A stretch of DNA of 64,000 nucleotides, from NCBI RefSeq assembly GCF_030269925.1, contig NC_085127.1, positions 4,533,501 to 4,597,500 of the forward strand, written 5' to 3'. The first letter of the stretch is position 1, and every line of letters starts with the position of its first letter. The notes beneath the pieces are model-generated. The model worked only from the letters and a program-made list of their open reading frames with translations. It did not search any database and had not been told where the DNA came from. Source of the stretch: Bombyx mori (Eukaryota > Arthropoda > Insecta > Lepidoptera > Bombycidae). Position numbers and translations under genes: made by a program. Positions 11,738 through 20,700 of this stretch are shown here, one piece after another.

Positions 11738-14700
11738 TTACTCTTCTTCGGATTCGCTGTCCGAATCGGGGATCGCGTTAAACCAGTTCTCCCAGTTCGA
11801 AGGCTGACCCATCAGTGATCGACTGCAACATAAAGCAATTTTTTTTCTTAGACGGGTAGACAAGCTCACAGCCCCTTTGGTGTTAAGTGGTTACTGGAGC
11901 CCATGTCTATGGGCTCTAAATATAAAGTAGTAAGTAAATGTCTATTTACAACGCAAATCGCCACCCACCTTGAGATATAGGTTCTAAGATCTCGGTATAG
12001 TTACAACGGCTACCCCACCCTTCAAGCCGAAACGCATTACTGCTTCACGGCAGAAATAGGCAGGGCGGTGGTACCTACCCGTGTGGTCTCACAAAAGGTC
12101 CTACCACCAGTAATTACACAAATTATAATTTTGCGGGTTTGATTTTTATTACACGATGTTATTCCTTCACCGCGGAAGTCAACCGTGAACATTTGTTAAG
12201 TACGTATTTCATTAGAAAAATTGGTACCCGCCTGCGGGATTCGTTAGCGGCTGCGGGTCGGTGCGGTCGTGCGGGTGCGGGCGTGCGGGCGCGCGTACTG
12301 TTACATATGCCCCTCAATAATAACGTAATATAAATAATAATGCCGACTAAGGCATTATTGAATGCATCGTCTTTATACAAAAACGATTTATTACTAAAGC
12401 GTGGCAGAACAGATTTGGCTTGAGTAGCGGAAACACACATCATTTGTACTACTTCTTTAATAAAATAAACTCAGTGCCAGTCACCGTGTCCTTCTTTTAA
12501 AAGAGCTCGTGGAGCCACCCCGTAACAGTACCTCTGCTTGGTGACGGGCTGCGGCAGGGTGGCGGTGGCGGGCGCGGGCGCGGGCGGGGGCGGCGCGCGG
12601 CGCTGCAGGGTCTGCGTGCCGGCGCCCTCCCACGCGCCGTCCGACGACGACCATCTGCCTCACGCACACACGTAACGCACACGCTACCCTCACCAGGGTA
12701 TTCAACTTTTCGTGGAAGTCATTAAAAATATATATATTTGTTTATTACGTATCGCGATATCTTTATCGCTTCTTGGTATATTAAATTTAGCAATAAAATG
12801 ATAAATGTATTATTGTATTTTATTGAGTTTTATTAGACCGCCAGACCGCTTACCTTGCGTTTGATATTTAATGTAGTGACAGCCCTAGATACGCAGGAGG
12901 ACACAAACACTGACATCTATCTCTTTGTACAGTACAAAATAACTACCTACAACTTCATGAAACACGTAAGAGCTTGAATTGCACTAATTATTATGGTTTT
13001 TTTTATTGCTAGATGGGTGGACGAGCTCACAGCCCACCTGGTGTTAAGTGGTTACTGGAGCCCATAGACATACATACAACGTAAATGCGGCACCCACCTT
13101 GAGATATAAGTTCTGAGATCTCAGTATAGTTACAACGGCTGCCCTACCCTTCAGACCGAAACACTACTGCTTCACGACAGAAATTGGTAAGGCGGTGGTA
13201 ACTACCCGCGCGGACTCACACGAGGTCCTACCACCAGTAAAAAGGTATGGGCGAACGAGCTCACGGTAATGATGATGCCAATGGGCTGTGGTGGCCGTAT
13301 TTTTTTAAGGGGTTTTATGACCTGGTAACTAAGACCTTTAAGTTATGTCTTATTTTATTTTATATTCTTATTTTTATGAAAAATGATAATACGGAGTGAA
13401 ATAAAATGAAGATGAATAATTTTAGACATTAATCAACTGAGATGAAATTAAATGAAATGAGATGAGATGATATGGGATGAAATATAACCTCACTAAAATG
13501 GTAGTCATTTACTGAGATTTTTTCAGTGGACTTTTTGGAGGATCCCTATAAGTTATGACCAGCGGCTTTGTTTCATTTTTCCCACATTTGTGCACTTTCA
13601 CAGATATTAAACATTTAATAAACCACCGTTATTACACATTTAAACCTGAAGAAACACTAAATAGACAAAATAAAACAAATCACACAACTTCACTCCTCGC
13701 GTTCCCGCCAAAAAGTCCCTGCGGTGGCCGTATATTACCCAGTGTTGCCAGTTCCAGCTTAGAGCAATAAGAACGTATGCGAATACTCACTTGGAGCTGC
13801 TGGCGGACTTGCAGTTCTCGCACTCGCTGCGGTAGTCGTCGGCGTCCTCGCCCCCGGGAGCGGCCGGGGCTTCGTAGCTGCACACGCACGACGGCTGCAA
13901 ATTATATTTGAATGGTACACGCCCGCCATACTGTTTGTTATAGGCCAGATTGATTCGCTAATGATAAACGAATATTCACGAATACGAAATGGCTATTAAC
14001 ATGTCGAACGCCATGCGGCCTACTGGTGGTCCTAGTGTACCATATATACAATTTTAGGGCAAACCAAAATCAGGGAATCAGTAATTTTTATCAATTTGAG
14101 ATTTTTATTCTAAAATTTATAAAATGCGACATTTGCACGGAAGATAAAAATTAGCTACTTTACCGTCTAGTTTTTAAGATATTTTAAAAGGGTTTTTTTT
14201 AAAGAATATTGTAAAAATCTTGATAAAAACTACATATGTACAACGTTCTATTTGATTTGAAAACTGAAATATACAATAATTATTTTTAATAGCATTTTGA
14301 ATATAGAACCTGTCGTTCTCGTTTCGAAATTGAAAGCGTTTTCTAACTTGACGTCATTATTTATACGATATCAAAAAGGAGCGAGGTGTTAATGAAAACT
14401 AAATTGCTCTGATAGCATTACACAAAGTACGAAGCCAAATGAACATTTTGAAACTTTCACGCCAGACTTTTGGCGTGTACAAAGAATCATCCACTATCTG
14501 TTTAGCAGTAATAAATTGTACCGTAGACGCAGTATTCATAATAAATCATGGACGAACGAAAGAATCTGCAGAAATTCTATTCAAAAACAAAAAAATATCT
14601 CTAGGGAACTTAATGCAGCACCAACAATAATGTCGCATATTTTAAAAGATAACTTGGGACTTGTAATTTGTAACAAGAAATCTACCAATCATTTCTTAGA

Positions 14701-17700
14701 CGATTATAGAAAAATGTATAGAATGATAATAGTGCGTTAAAATTAACTATAGTCGAATTATTTTGTCCGTGCAGTTTGGGTCATAAATCATAGCCCGGCT
14801 AGGGCGGTGAGCATACCTAAGCTGGTAGCCTAGAGAGGCTATTCCAGCGGAACCTAGTAGGTGAGCTCACGGGGCTCAAACCTGACGACGTTGCTAACAC
14901 GAACCCTAGCAAGAGCCGTGCTTCGCAGAATCTACCACCGGATCGGAAACGCGACCCACTGAGAAGATCCGGCGAGAAACTCAGTGGGCTGTATCTGGGA
15001 GTTAATTTACTCTTCGAGCCCTTCGTCGCAAGCGACCGGTTCGGCGAGAACGGTGACCGGTGCTTGAAGTACCTAGAAGCACCGTTAGTGGATCGGGAGG
15101 ATCCGAGATGACGTGTTTTGGGCGACGTCGACTGCTTTCCATTCTTTCCGCAGGATCGGGAATGTAGTTACCGGCGGCCACGATGAGAGGGTTCTCGTGT
15201 CGTGCCGCTTTATCAAAGTGGAGCATGTTGCACGGGCGCAACGCCATTATCGGTAAAAACATATGAGTCATCGAAGGCAGGTACACGGCGGCGGGGTGGT
15301 ATACGAAGGGTGGTGAGACATTGTTATGTTATGAGTCATTTGTTGTACTTTCCTGCAAATTATAGTACATATGTCGAAGAGAAATGTGTTTTTATACATT
15401 CGTACCAAAACGGCAGAATTGATTCAAAATAATATTTGCACCTGTTGTTATCAACAATGTGTTAAAATTTTTCACTGAAATGAAAATAAATCCCGAAAAG
15501 TTAGTGTTAATTTCTGCCCTTCTCTATAAACTTGCTGCGGCGATATGAGGTGTAAACGTTCGATTAGTGATTTTTACTTTCATTTTTATCACAGACCCAC
15601 AAAATGACAAAACTAAATACACTATCGATAACGCTTATCGAAAACAATAATGCGCATCACTATGCCCGTCCATAAGGCTCGTGAGTGGGAGAGAGAGCGA
15701 AATATTCGCTTCACCGCTCCGATTATTTATGACCCAAGCTGCAAGGATAAAATAATTCTACTATAGTAGGTACGCAAAGGCCTTCCATTGCGTACCTACC
15801 AATTAGACACGTCACACATCACAGAAAAATCTATGGTTTGCTGAATAATCTACCCTCTAGAATTAACAGATAAAATACCTTGTCCACAGTGAGGGGTAAT
15901 GTGTTGTGTGGGGGTGGAAGGGGCGCGTCGGGGGCGGGAGGGGCACCCCCCTCGCCCGCGCTCGGGACAGCCCCCGCGCTGTCCGCCACAGCCGCGTTGT
16001 TCCCAGCAGCTCCCGCGTTAGCATTAGCATTTGTGGTCACCGCTCCACCCACGTTCTGTTCCTCGCTGCGTGTCCGTGTCTGTCCGGCGCTATTGGTCCG
16101 CAATATTGGCCTGCAAATTATGTATGTCTGAAGTTGTGGTGGCCTAAAGGATAAGACGTCCGGTGCATTCGCATGAACCGATGTAACGTGTTCGAATCCC
16201 GCAGGCGGGTACCAATTTTTCTAATGGCATACGCACTTAACAAATGTTCACAATTCATTTCCACGGTGAAGGAATAACATCGTGTAGTAAAATTCGAACA
16301 CGCAAAATTATAATTTGCGTAATTACTGGTGGTAGGACGTCTTGTGAGTCCGCACGGGTAGGTACCACTGCCCTGCGTATTTCTGCCGTAAAGCAGTAAT
16401 GCGTTTTGGTTTGAAGGGTGGGGCAGCGGTTGTAACTATACTGAGACCTTAGAACTCATACTTCAAGGTGGATGGCGGCATTTACGTTGTATGTTCTATG
16501 GGCTCCGATAACCGCTCGAGTTAGTTCAAAGATAATATATAAGTTAGCTCACCTACTCGCCCGGTTATGCTGGTATGGTCATTAAAGACGATAAGCTTAG
16601 GTAAAAAAAAAATCAATAGCGGGCGTGACGTACCCGACGTCCGGTGCGGCGTCGGGCGCGGCGTGCGGTCCGGCGGCCAGGTCCAGGTTGCGCGGCACGG
16701 AGCGGCCGGTGTGGGGGCGCGGGGGGGGCGCGCGGTGGAACGAGCGCCGCACGTCCGCGCCCGGCCCCCCCAGCGGGATGGTGCGGTGGCTGCACAGACA
16801 ACGCACACGTGTTCGCGAACCACTTCGACGCGACAATACAACGTTCCCGTGTGAAAGATGAGGCCATTGTACAATATAATACAGAATCGCAAGTCTTATC
16901 TATCTATACATATAAATAAAATTGGAGTGTCTGTTTATAATATTAAAATAACCGCTTTTTACTACATGCATATGAATATATATACGGTACATACACCAAA
17001 ATAACATTTTTTACAATTTTTGTCTGTCTGTCTGTTTGTTCCGGCTAATCTCTGGATTGGCTGGACCGATTTTGACGAGACTTTCACTGACAGGTAGCTG
17101 ATTATATAAGGAGTAACTTAAGCTACTTTTTTAGACTAGCTTCGCCCCGCGGCGTCACCCGCGGTACGACAATAACCGCGGATAACATAGCGGGACTCAA
17201 CTACCAATAATAAAATTTAATGTTCCCGAAGCGAAGCGAGGGCGGGTCGCTAGTACGAATATATAAATATACAGTGGTTTTTACGGGTGTTCCGTTATAC
17301 TACTGAACCGTACTTCCGATTGACTTGAAATTTGGTATCCATGTAGAAAATACATGTACTTAATGAATAGGCTAATATTTATATGTGTGTTGGACCCCCT
17401 AATAATAATGACAATAAATAATAATGTTATTTTTAAATGTCCAGCGAAGCGGGCGAGTACGGCTAGTAGTCTTATATAACTGTCCTCTCATTGCAAAATG
17501 ACTGTTTCGCGACATAAATAAATAAGACGTTGAAGTTGCCACGTCTTGTGATTAGCATTTAGCTTCTAGTTAAAACAATCTTGAAAACATAAAATTTAAA
17601 TAAATGATAAATTAAATTCAAATTCTCATTTCTTATAACAACTTTTTTGATTGTTTTATTATTGGTATCCGATAGCCTTCTATTAGCATAATCGTTTACA

Positions 17701-20700
17701 TCATCGTTTTTTTTTTCTACTTGACTTCCCTGTGTGGCCGAATACGACGTTCCCTTTGCCATTCGATATTCAATACAAAAAACGATACTTACAATGGAGT
17801 GTGTAAACTCCCAGGATTAGGGTACAAGTTGGGACGATCGTGATCATGTAACACGGATAACAAACCGCGGTTGTTGATGGTACCCAGAGAGCCGGTTAAA
17901 CGGATGGCGCTGGGGAATCCCACTCCTGAAATCAAAATAAAAACATGCAAACATTATAATCTGACGTCCGTATTATATAATAATATATCCAAAGTTCCGA
18001 AGCTTCCGTAAGACATTCGGTCTACTCATAATCGTGCTTCGATTCTCAGGCAAATACTACATTTTTTTCTAAATTATTGTTTACCCTTTGCAAGCTCGTA
18101 CAGATGGGTACCACTATCAATTTTGTCTGCTGGCAAGCACTCATGCGTTCCAGTTTGTAAGGTGAGGCAGTAATTACAGATTAGATCGTTGCAGATATGG
18201 TAATAATTATGGTAACCACTTATCACAAAGTAGGTTAACATTAGCACTCTGCTATTTCGAGGAGTTTTGAGGAATTATCTGCGATGAATCTGTTACTTGC
18301 TTCTGATTACTGCATCAGTCATTACTGGATGGAAATTGGTCTACTATATGGAACTACTGCAATCGTACATTGGTGAATTCGCTGTACCTTTACTGGCACC
18401 TTTAACAGTTTTTTTTTTTATGATTGAAAGATTACTAGGTGGGTGAGCCTTTGCTCGCCCACCTAGTAATCTTGGAGGAGTAATCAGGAGAGGTGGGATT
18501 TGCTAACAACTGCCCGAGCGCCTCCGAAGGAGACCTAACAATTCAAGAGCAATTGCTTCGCGAATGAATCTACTACCGGATCGGAATCGCGACCCGCTGA
18601 GAAGATCCGGGGAGAAACTCGGCAGGCTGATGCATGGGGTCCCTAAGCCTGCTCCTAGTATTAGAGCTGAAGGCGTCTAATGCAAAGGTTATTGGATCTG
18701 ATGGATCCGTAAGGACGTGACGTTTAACAGTAATAACAGTTGGCAGTATCTGAGCTGTGGTAACCAGGTATGATGACATTTGCCATTTCATCCATTACGA
18801 TAGTACCTGTATTATATGTATTTCTCACCTCCAGGAGGGCCTAAGGGGTGGTGTTGGATTTGATTTGGGTCCCGAGCGTCAGTCGTGTGCACAGCCTGCA
18901 GTAGAGGAGTGTTGTAGCAGTTCTGAGGATTCACCAACTGAAAAAGAAATGTTTTTGTTCGTTCATTTTTCACTCAAACCACACAGCAGTTATCGAGTCT
19001 GGAAGTTTTTTTTTTTTTTGCTTAGATTTGTGGACGAGCTCACAGCCCACCTGGTGTTAAGTGGTTACTGAAGCCCATATAAATCTACAACGTAAATGCG
19101 CCACACACCTTGAGATATAGTTCTAAGGTCTCAGTATAGTCACAACGGCTGCCCCACCCTTCAAATCGAAACGCATCACTGCTTCACGGCAGAAATAGGC
19201 GGGGCGGTGGAACCTACCCGTGCGGACTCACAAGAGGTCCTACCACCAGTAATTACGCAAATTATAATTTTGCGGGTTTCATTTTTATTACACGATGTTA
19301 TTCCTTCACCGTGGAAGTCAATCGTGAACATTTGTTGAGTACGTATTTCATTTGAAAAATTGGTACCCGCCAGAGATTCGAACATCGGTGCATCGCTCAA
19401 CACGAATGCACCAGACATCTTATCTCTTAGGCCACGACGACTTACATTCTGACAAGTTATTGAAAATCAGATAGAACAACATGTAATTCTATTAATTAAT
19501 CTGTGATTGAGTATAATCTATGACAGCGAGTAGATTATTTGTTTACTGTGAGACTTTTTGGCGGGAACGCGAGGAGTAAAGTTGTGTGATTTGTTTTATT
19601 TTGTCTACTTAGTGTTTCTTCGGGTTTAAATGTGTAATAATGGTGGTTTATTAACCGTTTAATATCTGTGAAAGTGCACAAATGTGGGAAAATGAAATAA
19701 AGCCGCTGGACGTAACTTCTCGGGATCCTCCAAAAAGTCCACTGAAAAAATCTTAGTAAATGACCACCATTTTACTGAGATTAGATTTCATCTCATATCA
19801 TCTCATTTAATTTCATCCCAGTTGATTAATGTCTCAAATTAATCATTTTCATTTCATTTCACCCCATAATATCATTTTTCATAAAATTAAGAATATACAT
19901 TAAAATAAGACATGACTTAAAGGTCTCAGTAACCAGGTCATAAAATCTCTTAAAAAAAAAATTTGTTTACTGTAATTTTCTCTGTTGATTTACGGTAATT
20001 AATTCGCACCTGAAGCTCATCAAGTTTGTAAACTACTTGTTCGAGGAAAGGAGTCGAGGTGTATAGGAGGTACTAGGAGCTCTAGTAGCTCATACACCTC
20101 GACTCTTGTTTGAAATAGATTACAGGCCTACGAAATATGAAAATAATAAAATGGTATTAACATTTGCATATGAATATAGATTTCGACTTAGTTAAAGGAT
20201 AATATTCGCCGAGTAACTAAGATGCGTCTGGTTCGTACGTTGGTCTTCTCTATCTTCCTGTACGGGGTGGAGACTTTGTGTTTCAGGAAAAAGGAACGCA
20301 AAATGATTGAAGCGTTTGAAATGTATTGCTGGAGAAAGCTGCTACGCATTCCTTGGACAGCTATAAGAACCAATGTCTCCATCCTCGAAAAGCTGAAGGT
20401 CACCAGGCGCCTTTTTTGTTTTTTTTTTTTTTATTTTTTTTTATTGCTTAGATGGGTGGACGAGCTCACAGCCCACCTGATGTTAAGTGGTTACTGGAGC
20501 CCATAGACATCTACAACGTAGACGCGCCACCCACCTTGAGATACAAGTTCTAAAGTCTCAGTATAGTTACAACGGCTACCCCACCCTTCAAACCGAAACG
20601 CATTACTGCTTCACGGCAGAAATAAGCAGGGCGGTGGTACCTATCCGCGCGGACTCACAAGAGGTCCTACCACCAGTAATTACGCAAATTATAATTTTGC

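Noticed and set aside
12481..12705. Overlapping GC-rich ORFs at 12.5, 13.7, 15.9 and 16.6 kb
   Set aside because: These are wrong frames or wrong strand over DGCR2-like exons 8-11; the spliced minus-strand frame explains each block.
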